64,000 nt of DNA from Halomonas sp. 1513 (GTDB lineage: Bacteria > Pseudomonadota > Gammaproteobacteria > Pseudomonadales > Halomonadaceae): positions 806,001 to 870,000 of the forward strand of contig CP019326.1 of assembly GCA_001971685.1 (NCBI GenBank). The letters are read 5' to 3'. Position 1 is the stretch's first letter. Each line of letters opens with the position of its first letter. The notes under the pieces are model-generated. The model had not been told where the DNA came from and searched no databases. It worked only from the letters and a program-made list of their open reading frames with translations. The position numbers and the translations under genes are program-made. Below are positions 17,091 to 29,230 of the stretch, piece by piece.

Positions 17091-18896
17091 ATGGCCGGAC
17101 AAATTCCGCAACGCTTCATCGATGATCTACTGGCCCGCGTCGACGTGGTCGAGGTGGTGGGTGAGCGCGTACAGCTCAAGAAGAGCGGCCGCAACCACTC
17201 GGGCCTGTGTCCGTTTCATCAGGAAAAGTCGCCGTCCTTCACCGTGAGCCAGGACAAGCAGTTTTATCACTGCTTCGGCTGTGGCGCCCACGGCAACGCG
17301 CTGCGTTTCCTGATGGAGTATGACAATCTGCGCTTCCCCGACGCGGTCGAGCAGCTAGCGGCGCGCCAGGGGATGGAAGTGCCGCGGGAGGGCGCCGACG
17401 ACCCGCGTGCCCAGGCCCGCGAGAAGAAGCGCAAGCAGGGCGTCAACCTGCTGGAGCTGGCGGCACGCTTCTTCCGCGAGCGCATGAAGATGGCCGAAGG
17501 GCAGGCGGCGCGCGGTTATCTCGACAAGCGTGGCCTGTCGCCCCAGGTGGTCGAGGAGTACGGCATCGGCTTTGCCCCCAACGACTGGGAGGCGCTCAAG
17601 CGCCATCTGGGTGAGCAGGGGATCAGCGAGGCGGTGCAGATCGAGTACGGCCTGCTGGTGCATCGCGAGGAGAGCGGGCGTACCTATGATCGCTTCCGCG
17701 ATCGGGTGATGTTTCCGATTCGCGACGTCAAGGGCAATACCATCGCCTTCGGTGGGCGGGTGCTGGGGGATGCCAAGCCCAAGTACCTCAACTCCCCGGA
17801 AACCCCGGTGTTTCACAAGGGGCGCGAGCTCTACGGGCTGTATGAGGCGCGACAGGCCCATCGCCAACTGGAGCGGGTGCTGATCGTCGAGGGCTACATG
17901 GACGTGGTGGCGCTGGCCCAGTTCGGCATCCGTAACGCGGTGGCGACTCTGGGCACCTCGACCAGCGAGGACCATCTGACGCGGCTGTTTCGCATGGTCG
18001 ACGAGGTGGTGTTCTGCTTCGACGGCGATCGCGCTGGTCGTCAGGCCGCTACCCGGGCGCTGGAAACGGTGCTGCCGCTGATGATCGACGGCCGCCAGGC
18101 GCGTTTCCTGTTCCTGCCCGAGGGCGAGGATCCGGATACCCTGGTGCGCAATGAGGGCAGCGAGGCCTTTCATGATCGCGTGACCTGTGCCAGCCCGCTG
18201 TCGGAGTTCCTGTTCGATCAGGCGGCGGCGGGTCGTGATCTGGCGCGCGTCGAGGAGCGCGAGCGTTTCGCCAGCCAGGTGCTCAAGGCACTGGCGCGGC
18301 TGCCGGAAGGGGTGCTCAAGTCGCTGATGCTCAGCGAGCTGGCCAAGCGTACCGGCGTCGATCAGGCGCGCTTCGAGTCGCTGTTGAGCGCGCCGGATCC
18401 CGTGGCAGCGCCCGCGCCGCTGGCCGAGGCGTCTGCCGAGGTGCCGCGCAGCGAGCGCCCCGCCGCATCGCGGGGCGCCCTGAGCCTGGCGGCGCGGGCG
18501 CTGCAGCTGCTGGTGCATGAGCCCGGGCTGGTGGAGAGATTGCCGGCGCAGGATGACTGGTGCCCCGAGGCTGATCCGGATGGAGCGCTGTGTCGCGAGG
18601 TGATCGCACTGATTCGCGCCGGCGGCTATCGCAGCGCCCAGGTGCTGTTGGCGCACTTCCACGGCAGCCAGGAGGGCGAGCGGCTGGCGGCCCTGGCGCG
18701 CCGGGAGCTGCTGATACCCCGCGCCAATCGCGGCGCCGAGCTGGATGGCTTGGTGGCCTACTTTCAGCGCAATCGGCAGCAGCCGACTCGCCAGCAGGAA
18801 ATCGACAGCCTGCTGGGTAGAAAGCGTCAGGGAGAGACGTTGACGGCCGAGGAGCGGCGACGCCTCATGACCTTGTTGGCTGAGGCAGAGAAATGA
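17091..18896 (+). CDS. dnaG: DNA primase
   Basis: 601 aa. Makes RNA primers for replication. The N-terminal zinc ribbon is seen as CPFHQEKSPSFT with HCFGCG; the RNA polymerase core contains the TOPRIM motif LIVEGYMDVVALAQFG and the metal-binding FCFDGDRAGRQAA. The C-terminal helicase-binding domain (after about residue 445) is less conserved. ATG at 17091 is chosen because homology starts at MAGQIPQRFIDDLL; the in-frame upstream extension overlaps the terminator. Confidence 0.96.
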   Translation: MAGQIPQRFIDDLLARVDVVEVVGERVQLKKSGRNHSGLCPFHQEKSPSFTVSQDKQFYHCFGCGAHGNALRFLMEYDNLRFPDAVEQLAARQGMEVPREGADDPRAQAREKKRKQGVNLLELAARFFRERMKMAEGQAARGYLDKRGLSPQVVEEYGIGFAPNDWEALKRHLGEQGISEAVQIEYGLLVHREESGRTYDRFRDRVMFPIRDVKGNTIAFGGRVLGDAKPKYLNSPETPVFHKGRELYGLYEARQAHRQLERVLIVEGYMDVVALAQFGIRNAVATLGTSTSEDHLTRLFRMVDEVVFCFDGDRAGRQAATRALETVLPLMIDGRQARFLFLPEGEDPDTLVRNEGSEAFHDRVTCASPLSEFLFDQAAAGRDLARVEERERFASQVLKALARLPEGVLKSLMLSELAKRTGVDQARFESLLSAPDPVAAPAPLAEASAEVPRSERPAASRGALSLAARALQLLVHEPGLVERLPAQDDWCPEADPDGALCREVIALIRAGGYRSAQVLLAHFHGSQEGERLAALARRELLIPRANRGAELDGLVAYFQRNRQQPTRQQEIDSLLGRKRQGETLTAEERRRLMTLLAEAEK

Positions 18897-19128
18897 GCGG
18901 CTAGGGCCTTTATTGGGCATCAGGGTTGAATTGTTACCCGGCAGCACCATCTAAGGGGGCAAGGCGACCGCTGTCGAGAGCCTAACCGAACAAACTAACA
19001 CACCTGAACGTCGGCGCAAACGCATCACTGGCGGACCCCTATGGCTAGCAGCTATACTGGTCGGCTTTACGATTTTCTTCGCCTACCCGTTTGGGTGCTT
19101 CATTCTTCTTCGTCGAGATAGGGTTTCT

Positions 19129-20964
<1,836 letters not shown>

Positions 20965-20984
20965 TTTCCCGGGTCGCCCCGTTC

Positions 20985-21019
20985 AAGACGCCCGCCTCCG
21001 CAAAGAGGCGGGCATCTTG
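20985..21019. terminator. Terminator hairpin between rpoD and a convergent LysR gene
   Basis: Stem GCCCGCCTC / GAGGCGGGC extended by CAAGA / TCTTG with one mismatch. No strong T-run, but placement between convergent genes supports a bidirectional stop. Confidence 0.6.
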
Positions 21020-21037
21020 CGTTGTGCCGCGGGTCGA

Positions 21038-21967
21038 TTACGCCTGCGCTGGCGCGCCGCGCCGGGCTTCTTCCACCAGCCAGTCGTGAACGGCCAATAC
21101 GCGGCGGTCGTCCAGTGCGCCCTGGGCGTAGACGATGCCGTAGCGCTTGCCGGTGGCCACGCGCTGGGGGAAGGGGGCGATCAGGGCGCCGCTCTTGAGT
21201 TCGCTGGTGATCAGCGTCTGGCGGGCGATCGCCACGCCCATGCCGGCGATGGCGGCCTCCATGGTCAGCTGGTTACGGTTGAAGGTGTAGCCGCGGCGTA
21301 CGTTGACGTGGGGCGCTTCGATGGCGTGCAGATAGTGTTCCCACTCGGCGTAGTCGTGGCTGCCGCGCCAGGCGGTGACGTCGTGCAGCAGCGGGTACCA
21401 GGCCAGGTCCTCGGGCGCCGACAGCGAGGGCTTGCCGCGCAGCAGGGCAGGGGCGCAGACCGGGAAGATCACCTCGTCCATCAGCGGGGTGATGGCGAGC
21501 CCCGGGTAGTGGCCATCGTTGAGGTCCAGGGCCAGGTCGTAGTCGCCGTCGCGCAGTGAGATGTTGCTGTCCTCGGCGACCACCTGCAGCTCGATGTCGG
21601 GGAAGCGTGCCTGCAGCCGAGGCAGGCGCGGCATCAGCCACTTGGCCAGGAACGACGGCACGCTGCGCAGCCGCAGGATGCCGCTCATGACACCGCTGCG
21701 CAGGCGCCTGACCTCGAGGCCCACGGATTGATAGGCATCGTCGACCACCGTCGCCAGGCGACGCCCCTCATCGGTCAGCTCGAGTCGCCGCGGTCGGCGT
21801 CGGAACAGCTTGAAGCCGAGGCGCTCCTCGAGCTGCTTGATCTGTTGGCTGACCGCGCCGGTGGTGACGTGCAGCTCCTCGGCGGCGCGGGTGAAGGAGA
21901 GGTGGCGGGCGCTGACCGCGAAGACCTTCAGCCAGGCGTGGGTCTGGGCGTTGAGTGAACGGCTCAT
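21038..21967 (-). CDS. LysR-family transcriptional regulator (GcvA-like)
   Basis: 309 aa. N-terminal winged HTH: WLKVFAVSARHLSFTRAAEELHVTTGAVSQQI, of the GcvA/AmpR subgroup (FTRAAEELHVTTGAVSQQIKQLE). The effector domain includes LRLRSVPSFLAKWLMPRLP and DGDYDLALDLNDG. It is divergent from the L-serine dehydratase gene with a 168-base spacer, so it probably controls serine or glycine-derived carbon use; the effector is inferred only from position. No perfect operator palindrome was found in the spacer. Confidence 0.88.
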   Translation of the reverse strand: MSRSLNAQTHAWLKVFAVSARHLSFTRAAEELHVTTGAVSQQIKQLEERLGFKLFRRRPRRLELTDEGRRLATVVDDAYQSVGLEVRRLRSGVMSGILRLRSVPSFLAKWLMPRLPRLQARFPDIELQVVAEDSNISLRDGDYDLALDLNDGHYPGLAITPLMDEVIFPVCAPALLRGKPSLSAPEDLAWYPLLHDVTAWRGSHDYAEWEHYLHAIEAPHVNVRRGYTFNRNQLTMEAAIAGMGVAIARQTLITSELKSGALIAPFPQRVATGKRYGIVYAQGALDDRRVLAVHDWLVEEARRGAPAQA

Positions 21968-22135
21968 GGTTTAGTTTAAGTATATCCAGGACAAAATATT
22001 CTCGATTGTCGCCTATCGCATCCTGATTGAACATGGCTTCCATGCGTAGGCTATCCTTGATAGGCAAGATGCGTTGCTACCGAGGTTTAGTCAAACTGAT
22101 CCAATGGCCTATGAGGCCAAGCTGGGAGCCGAGCG

Positions 22136-23515
22136 ATGTCCATCAGCGTGTTTGACCTGTTCAAGATCGGCGTCGGGCCGTCGAGTTCGCATACCGTGGG
22201 GCCGATGCGCGCCGCCTGCGACTTCTTGGCCGAGCTCCGCGAACGGGAGCTGCTCGAGCGAGTGGCGCGTATCGAGGTGCATCTCTACGGCTCGCTGTCG
22301 GCCACCGGCGTGGGCCACGGCACCGACCGTGCGGTGATCATGGGGCTGATGGGCGAGCAGCCGGATCGCATCGACCCGGCCATCATCAGCCCCTGCATCG
22401 AGGAGCTGCTCGAGTCCCACAGCCTGCTGCTCGACAACCGCCTGGCCGTGCCTTTCCTGTGGAGCCGCGACCTGCAGTGGCACGACGAGTGCCTGCCGCA
22501 TCACCCCAATGCCATGCGCCTGGTCGCCCATGGCCATAGCGAGCCGCTGCATCAAAACACCTACTACTCGGTGGGCGGCGGCTTCGTGATTGACGAGCGT
22601 CAGGCCCAGGCCGGCGAACTGGATAGCGACACCACCGCGCTGCCCTATGACTTCAACTCCGCGGCCGAGCTGATGGCCCTGTGTCGCCTGCATGACCTGC
22701 GCATCAGCGAGCTGATGCTCGAGAACGAGAAGGCCTGGCGCAGCGAGGCGGAGATTCGCGACGGCCTGTGGCGGATCTGGCAGGCCATGCGCGCCTGCGT
22801 GGATACCGGCCTGGCCGCCGAGGGCGTGCTGCCGGGTGGGCTCAACGTCAAGCGCCGGGCAGCGGCCCTGCATCGCCGCCTGCTGGCGGTGGGCGAGAGC
22901 CCCAGCCTGATTGCCACGACCTTCTCGGCAATGGACTGGGTCAACGTCTTTGCCCTGGCGGTCAACGAGGAGAACGCCGCCGGCGGGCGCATGGTTACCG
23001 CGCCCACCAACGGCGCGGCGGGCATCATCCCTGCCGTGCTGCACTACTACATGAAGTTCCAGCCCGACGCCTGCGAGCGTGACGTGGTCGACTTCCTGCT
23101 CGCCGCCGGGGCGGTGGGGATCCTGTGCAAGAAGAACGCCTCGATCTCGGGGGCCGAGGTGGGCTGCCAGGGCGAGGTGGGCTCGGCCTGCGCCATGGCC
23201 GCCGCCGGCTTGGCCGAGCTGATGGGCGGCAGCGTCGGCCAGGTGGAGAACGCCGCCGAGATCGGCCTGGAGCACAACCTGGGGCTGACCTGCGACCCGG
23301 TGGGTGGCCTGGTGCAGGTGCCGTGCATCGAGCGCAACGCCATCGCCTCGGTCAAGGCGATCAACGCCGCCCAGATGGCGATGCGCGGCGACGGCGAGCA
23401 CTTCATCTCGCTGGACAAGGTGATCCGCACCATGCGCGACACCGGCGCCGACATGCAGGAGAAGTACAAGGAAACCTCCCGCGGTGGCCTGGCCGTCAAC
23501 GCCATCGAGTGCTGA
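22136..23515 (+). CDS. sdaA: L-serine ammonia-lyase (single-chain, iron-sulfur type)
   Basis: 459 aa. Deaminates L-serine to pyruvate using an oxygen-sensitive [4Fe-4S] cluster. Begins [23 protein letters not shown], the family signature; cluster Cys residues are in [20 protein letters not shown] and [16 protein letters not shown]-terminal Cys (AIEC) is the tail residue known in this family to act as a competing cluster ligand. In a betaine degrader, glycine from sarcosine is converted to serine and then by this enzyme to pyruvate; a similar gene is near the betaine genes in P. aeruginosa. sdaA versus sdaB cannot be told. Confidence 0.94.
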   Translation: MSISVFDLFKIGVGPSSSHTVGPMRAACDFLAELRERELLERVARIEVHLYGSLSATGVGHGTDRAVIMGLMGEQPDRIDPAIISPCIEELLESHSLLLDNRLAVPFLWSRDLQWHDECLPHHPNAMRLVAHGHSEPLHQNTYYSVGGGFVIDERQAQAGELDSDTTALPYDFNSAAELMALCRLHDLRISELMLENEKAWRSEAEIRDGLWRIWQAMRACVDTGLAAEGVLPGGLNVKRRAAALHRRLLAVGESPSLIATTFSAMDWVNVFALAVNEENAAGGRMVTAPTNGAAGIIPAVLHYYMKFQPDACERDVVDFLLAAGAVGILCKKNASISGAEVGCQGEVGSACAMAAAGLAELMGGSVGQVENAAEIGLEHNLGLTCDPVGGLVQVPCIERNAIASVKAINAAQMAMRGDGEHFISLDKVIRTMRDTGADMQEKYKETSRGGLAVNAIEC

Positions 23516-23768
23516 TCAAAGGCGCTGGATGGCCTGCCTCCCGGGCAGGCCATCCCCGCTGTCATGCCTCTCGACCTGCCCCTGCCATAGCCCACGCTGA
23601 TGTTCTGTAAGTCCGCCTAGTCTTTGATTCGTAAGGCCATTTTGCGCTGTCCTGTGGCGGCGGGTGGGATAGCGGTCGGCTGCATGTGAGCGTTAGGGTA
23701 TAGTGGCAAAAATGCTGCTGCCAGCGCCGACAGCAGTGCTCGATATCGTCATCAGGGGAGAGGCGGTC

Positions 23769-24512
23769 GTGGACTACACAGACAGTTGCATCATTCGGCA
23801 CTTCAATCACTACTGTTCGCTATCGGAAGCCGACAAGCGCTTGCTCAACGATCTGGAGCAGAGCCCAACCGAGGTCAAGGCCGGCGCCCAGCTCTGGGAA
23901 GAGGGCGATCGTGCCACCGAGTTCTGCACTCTACGCACCGGCTGGGCCTACTCCTACCGGCATCTCGAGAATGGCAACCGCCAGATCCTCGAGGTCTATC
24001 TGCCCGGGGATATCATCGGCCTGCGCGAGTTCGCATTTTGCCAGCGCCTGGCCGGCGTGCAGATGATCGAAGACGGGGTGGTGTGCCACTTCCCCCATGC
24101 CCGCATGCTCGAACTGTTCCGCCAGTCCACCACCCTGACCTCGGTGCTATTCGCGATCTCCAGCCGCCAGCAGGCGCTATTGACGGAGCGTCTCGTCAAT
24201 CTGGCGCGGCGCAGCGCGCGCCAGAAGATGGCGCACTTTCTGCTCGAGATGTACGTGCGGCTGCGCCAGACCGAACCCGACGGTGGCGCGGCTTTCCGCC
24301 TGCCGCTCTCCCAGGAGCAGTTGGCCGATATCCTCGGCCTGAGCCCGGTCCACGTCAGTCGCACCTTTACCGCGTTGGGCGAGGACGACCTGGTCCACCG
24401 CGATCGCCACCAGCTGCTGATTCCCGATATGCAGGCGCTGGCGCTCGAGGGTGAATTCGACGAGTGCTACTTGACCGATAGCCTGCGACCGCTGCTCGAT
24501 GAGGTAGGCTAG
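23769..24512 (+). CDS. Crp/Fnr-family transcriptional regulator
   Basis: 247 aa from a GTG at 23769, chosen because GGGGAG lies about nine bases upstream. N-terminal cyclic-nucleotide-binding-like beta-roll (LWEEGDRATEFCTLRTGWAY, YLPGDIIGL), dimerisation helix, and a C-terminal Crp HTH: LSQEQLADILGLSPVHVSRTFTALGE. Several cysteines occur, but not the Fnr N-terminal cluster spacing, so oxygen sensing by a [4Fe-4S] cluster is not supported. Its 3' end overlaps the convergent LysR gene by four bases. Target genes unknown. Confidence 0.85.
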   Translation: MDYTDSCIIRHFNHYCSLSEADKRLLNDLEQSPTEVKAGAQLWEEGDRATEFCTLRTGWAYSYRHLENGNRQILEVYLPGDIIGLREFAFCQRLAGVQMIEDGVVCHFPHARMLELFRQSTTLTSVLFAISSRQQALLTERLVNLARRSARQKMAHFLLEMYVRLRQTEPDGGAAFRLPLSQEQLADILGLSPVHVSRTFTALGEDDLVHRDRHQLLIPDMQALALEGEFDECYLTDSLRPLLDEVG

Positions 24513-25438
24513 CTGCGCGCCGGGGGCTGGAAGCCCACCCCCGGGTGGTCGTGGCAGTGCTGGATGCGCTCACCGATATTGGCGACCAGGTGGTCGACCA
24601 GCAGCCTGACCTTGGGCGAGAGATGGCGGTGGCGCGGGTAGACCGCCCACACCGCGGTATCGGTATGCTGGAAGGCGTCGAGCACCGAGACCAGCTCGCC
24701 GGACTGCAGGTAGGGCTCCACGTAGTAGTCGGGCAGCTGCGCCAGCCCCAGCCCCTTGAGCGCGGCATCGAGCAGCGCCGGCCCCGAGTTGGCCTGCCAG
24801 CGCCCCTGGACCCTCACCTCGCGGCGTGAGCCGCGCACATCGAACAGCCAGAAATCCCGCGATCCCAGCAGGCAGCGATGGCTGGCCAGCTCGGCCAGCG
24901 AGTGGGGGCGGGCGTGCTGCTCGAAATAGCCGCGTGACGCCACGATGTATTCGCGGCGTTCGCACAGGCGTCGTGCGATCAGCGTCGAATCCTTGAGCAC
25001 GCCCATGCGGATGGCGATATCGTAGCCTTCGTCGATCAGCTCCACCTGGCGATTGGTGAAGTGCATGTAGACCTCGAGCTGCGGGTGCAGGCACTGAAAG
25101 TCGTTGACCAGCGGGGCCACGAAGCGCTCGCCGAAGGTGGTCGCCGAGGTCAGCTTGAGGATGCCCTTGGGGCGCCGCTGCAGGTCGTCGATGGCCGCCT
25201 CGGCCTCGCGGAAGCCGTCGAACAGATGGTGGCAGTGCTCGTAGTAGAGCGCGCCGGCATCGGTGAGGCGGATCTGTCGGGTGGTGCGGTAGAGCAGCTG
25301 GGTGCCGAGATGGTTCTCCAACTGCCCGACCAGACGGCTGACGTGGGAGTTGGATACCTTGAGGTGGCGCGCGGCGGCCGAGAAGGTGCCCAGCCGAACG
25401 ACTTCGATAAACGCCTCGATGCGATCCCAGCGTTGCAT
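24509..25438 (-). CDS. LysR-family regulator divergent from formaldehyde dehydrogenase
   Basis: 309 aa. HTH: FIEVVRLGTFSAAARHLKVSNSHVSRLVGQLE. The C-terminal effector domain has the usual FGERFVAPLVNDF and VELIDEGYDIAIRMG blocks. It reads away from frmA with a 162-base spacer containing a perfect inverted repeat at 25458-25481, just upstream of its own start, which suggests autoregulation and control of frmA. Formaldehyde or its glutathione adduct is a plausible but unproven signal. Confidence 0.88.
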   Translation of the reverse strand: MQRWDRIEAFIEVVRLGTFSAAARHLKVSNSHVSRLVGQLENHLGTQLLYRTTRQIRLTDAGALYYEHCHHLFDGFREAEAAIDDLQRRPKGILKLTSATTFGERFVAPLVNDFQCLHPQLEVYMHFTNRQVELIDEGYDIAIRMGVLKDSTLIARRLCERREYIVASRGYFEQHARPHSLAELASHRCLLGSRDFWLFDVRGSRREVRVQGRWQANSGPALLDAALKGLGLAQLPDYYVEPYLQSGELVSVLDAFQHTDTAVWAVYPRHRHLSPKVRLLVDHLVANIGERIQHCHDHPGVGFQPPARS

Positions 25439-25457
25439 GATGGTGGTTTCCTCGTTG

Positions 25458-25481
25458 GATTATTGCTTGATGACAATAATC
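25458..25481. promoter_or_regulatory. Perfect inverted repeat, likely LysR operator
   Basis: GATTATTG, an 8-base spacer CTTGATGA, then CAATAATC: perfect 8-bp arms, AT-rich in a GC-rich genome. It begins 20 bases upstream of the LysR ATG and lies 119 bases upstream of frmA, the usual position for a LysR recognition site. Confidence 0.7.
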
Positions 25482-25525
25482 TTATGAGCCTAGCCCAGTT
25501 TATCCAGTGGCGATGCCTGACCTAG

Positions 25526-26710
<1,185 letters not shown>

Positions 26711-26845
26711 TCGTGCCCGCCGCCGCGTGACGCGCGAAGCGCGCGATATGCGCCACGGCTGTTGCTGAATCAGAGTGCGGGGAATCGCACCACGCCCCGG
26801 CTACCCATGGTGGCCGGGGCTTATCGGCTTAGAGGAGAACGAGCC

Positions 26846-27703
26846 ATGACCATGAGTGAACAGTTGGAGCTGGTGTCGGCCAACAAGTCCTTCGGCGGTT
26901 GGCTGAAGCGCTACAAGCACCACTCCCGGGCGCTGGATTGCGAGATGATCTTTGCCATCTATCTGCCGCCCCAGGCCGAAAACGAACGGGTACCGCTGCT
27001 CTGGTGGCTGTCGGGACTGACCTGTAACGACGAGAACTTCATGCACAAGGCCGGTGCCCAGCGTCTGGCCGCCGAGCTGGGCATCGCCATCGTCTGCCCC
27101 GATACCAGCCCGCGCGGCACCGACCTGCCGGGCGAACATGACAGCTACGACTTCGGCAGTGGCGCGGGTTTCTATGTCAACGCCACCCAGGAGCCGTGGT
27201 CGAAGCACTATCGCATGTACGACTACGTCTCCGAGGAGCTGCCCTCGGTGGTGCGCCAGCATTTTCCGGTCAACGGCCGCGAGTCGATCAGCGGCCACTC
27301 CATGGGCGGTCACGGGGCGCTGGTACTGTCGCTACGCCGCCCGGGCCACTATGCCTCGGTATCGGCCTTCGCGCCGGTCGTCAATCCCAGCACCTGCCCG
27401 TGGGGCAAGAAGGCCTTCGGTAACTACCTGGGCGACGATCCGGGCAGCTGGACCCAGTATGACGCCTGCGAGCTGGTGGCCAAGGGCGCCTCGCGCCAGC
27501 CGCTGTTCATCGACCAGGGCGAGGCCGACAACTTTCTCGAGGAGCAGTTGCGGCCCGAGCGGCTGGAAGCAGTGTGCGCCGAGCACGACCACCCACTCAC
27601 GCTGCGCCGCCAGCCCGGCTACGACCACAGCTACTTCTTCATCGCTACCTTTATCGAGGATCACTTGCGCTACCACGCCGAGCACCTGTTCAAGAAACGT
27701 TGA
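26846..27703 (+). CDS. fghA: S-formylglutathione hydrolase
   Basis: 285 aa alpha/beta hydrolase (esterase D family). Releases formate and glutathione. Nucleophile Ser152 in GHSMGGHG, the oxyanion region LTCNDENFMHKAGAQR, and the catalytic His in GYDHSYFFI. The first ATG at 26846 follows AGAGGAGAAC; a second Met two codons on is also possible. 135 bases after frmA on the same strand, probably co-transcribed. Formate made here can be oxidised by the FDH at 49671-54271. Confidence 0.95.
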   Translation: MTMSEQLELVSANKSFGGWLKRYKHHSRALDCEMIFAIYLPPQAENERVPLLWWLSGLTCNDENFMHKAGAQRLAAELGIAIVCPDTSPRGTDLPGEHDSYDFGSGAGFYVNATQEPWSKHYRMYDYVSEELPSVVRQHFPVNGRESISGHSMGGHGALVLSLRRPGHYASVSAFAPVVNPSTCPWGKKAFGNYLGDDPGSWTQYDACELVAKGASRQPLFIDQGEADNFLEEQLRPERLEAVCAEHDHPLTLRRQPGYDHSYFFIATFIEDHLRYHAEHLFKKR

Positions 27704-27985
27704 ACGCTCAGCGATTATCCCTTCGCGACGCCGCTGCCCCGCAGCGGCGTCCTTGGTTGGTGCACGGCAGCCGGGGCGACCTCTGCATATCTCTCCGCGA
27801 CACGATTGTCGCAGATTACTGCATCCCGTCGATGCGATAGGCAAATTTGAGCTGTGTTGACGGCGCGATGCGATTAGATTGCCGGGAAACGTGCCTATTC
27901 GCGACAGGCAAGCGACACCTAATAACGACAACAGCGGTCGCCGGTGATACCGGCGTCCACTAAGCCAACCGTGCTGGAGTGACCC

Positions 27986-29101
27986 ATGACATTTTCCCCC
28001 CAGGCCGCACGACCCACTGCCGCACCCCAGACCCTGGGCTTTCTGCTGCTGGACAACTTCACCCTGATCTCACTGGCCTCGGCCATCGAGCCGCTGCGCA
28101 TGGCTAACCAGTTGGCCGGTCGTGAGCTCTACCGCTGGTATACGCTGAGCCTCGACGGTGGACCGGTGCGTGCCAGTGACGGTCTGCAGGTGACCCCGGA
28201 TGCCGCCACCGCTACGCCGCTGGCGCTCGACATGGTGATCGTCTGCGGCGGGGTCGGGCCCAGCCGCAGCGTGCAGCGCGAGCACGTTCACTGGCTGCAG
28301 TCCCAGGGCCGCCAGTCGCGGCGCCTCGGCTCGGTGTGTACCGGCAGCTGGGCGCTGGCTCGCGCGGGGCTACTCGACGGCTACGAGACCAGTATCCACT
28401 GGGAGTGTCTGGCGGCCATGCAGGAAGCCTTCCCGCGGGTGGCGCTGACTACCCGGCTGTTCTCCATCGACCGCGATCGCGCCACCGCCTCCGGCGGCAC
28501 CGCGCCGCTCGACATGATGCTCAACCTGATCGGTCGTGATCACGGCCGCGAGCTCTCGGCGGGCATTTCCGAGATGTTCATCTATGACCGAGTGCGCAAC
28601 GAGCAGGACCAGCAGCGCGTGCCGCTGAAGCACGTGCTGGGCACCACCCAGCCCAAGCTGCTGGAGATCGTCGCCCTGATGGAGGCCAATCTGGAGGAGC
28701 CGATCGGCCTCGACGAGCTGGCCCACTATGTCGATGTGTCGCGGCGACAGCTGGAGCGGCTGTTCCAGAAGTACCTGCACTGCTCGCCGTCGCGCTACTA
28801 TCTCAAGCTGCGCCTGACCCGGGCGCGGCAGCTGCTCAAGCAGACGCCGATGTCGATCATCGAAGTCGCCTCGGCGTGTGGTTTCGTCTCTACCCCGCAC
28901 TTCTCCAAGTGCTACCGCGAGTACTTCGGCATGCCGCCGCGGGACGAGCGGCTGGGTATCTCGCGGCCGGGGCAGTACGCAGGGGTGGCCGTGGTCCATC
29001 CCGTCGCTCAGGCCGATGCCTCCCCGGAGCTGGTATCGAGCGCCGTGCTGGCGCTGGCCCAGGCTCGCGGCGAGCCGACCTATGCCAGCGTGCCGCTCTA
29101 G
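27986..29101 (+). CDS. gbdR: AraC-family activator of betaine catabolism, GbdR-like
   Basis: 371 aa. N-terminal DJ-1/PfpI-like (GATase1) domain: LGFLLLDNFTLISLASAIEPLRMANQL, with SVCTGSWALARAGLLDG. C-terminal tandem AraC HTHs: YVDVSRRQLERLFQKYL and PMSIIEVASACGFVSTPHFSKCYREYFG. In P. aeruginosa GbdR responds to glycine betaine and dimethylglycine and activates gbcAB, dgcAB and associated genes; the neighbouring dgc operon and gbc genes support the same role. Upstream 282 bases (27704-27985) contain no gene. Confidence 0.92.
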   Translation: MTFSPQAARPTAAPQTLGFLLLDNFTLISLASAIEPLRMANQLAGRELYRWYTLSLDGGPVRASDGLQVTPDAATATPLALDMVIVCGGVGPSRSVQREHVHWLQSQGRQSRRLGSVCTGSWALARAGLLDGYETSIHWECLAAMQEAFPRVALTTRLFSIDRDRATASGGTAPLDMMLNLIGRDHGRELSAGISEMFIYDRVRNEQDQQRVPLKHVLGTTQPKLLEIVALMEANLEEPIGLDELAHYVDVSRRQLERLFQKYLHCSPSRYYLKLRLTRARQLLKQTPMSIIEVASACGFVSTPHFSKCYREYFGMPPRDERLGISRPGQYAGVAVVHPVAQADASPELVSSAVLALAQARGEPTYASVPL

Positions 29102-29141
29102 ACGCGTCCTCTCCTCAAGCAGTGCCTGGCGCTGCGTTGAG

Positions 29142-29168
29142 AGCGTGCCCCGCTAAGCGGGGCACGCT
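29142..29168 (+). terminator. Terminator hairpin after gbdR
   Basis: Perfect 12-bp stem AGCGTGCCCCGC / GCGGGGCACGCT with a TAA loop, then TTGTTATACT. The trailing TATACT at 29172-29177 may also serve as the -10 of mtgA. Confidence 0.65.
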
Positions 29169-29230
29169 TGTTATACTGCGGCCGTAGGCAATCCCGGGCG
29201 CATGGCGCCATCGATCCAAGGAGTTCTGCT

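Noticed and set aside
17355..18950. 531-aa minus-strand ORF opposite dnaG
   Set aside because: Antisense of a highly conserved primase gene; low-complexity His/Gln/Leu composition typical of shadow frames.
19053..19058. TATACT near rpoD as a promoter
   Set aside because: No reasonable -35 element at 16-18 bases; not enough to support a promoter call.
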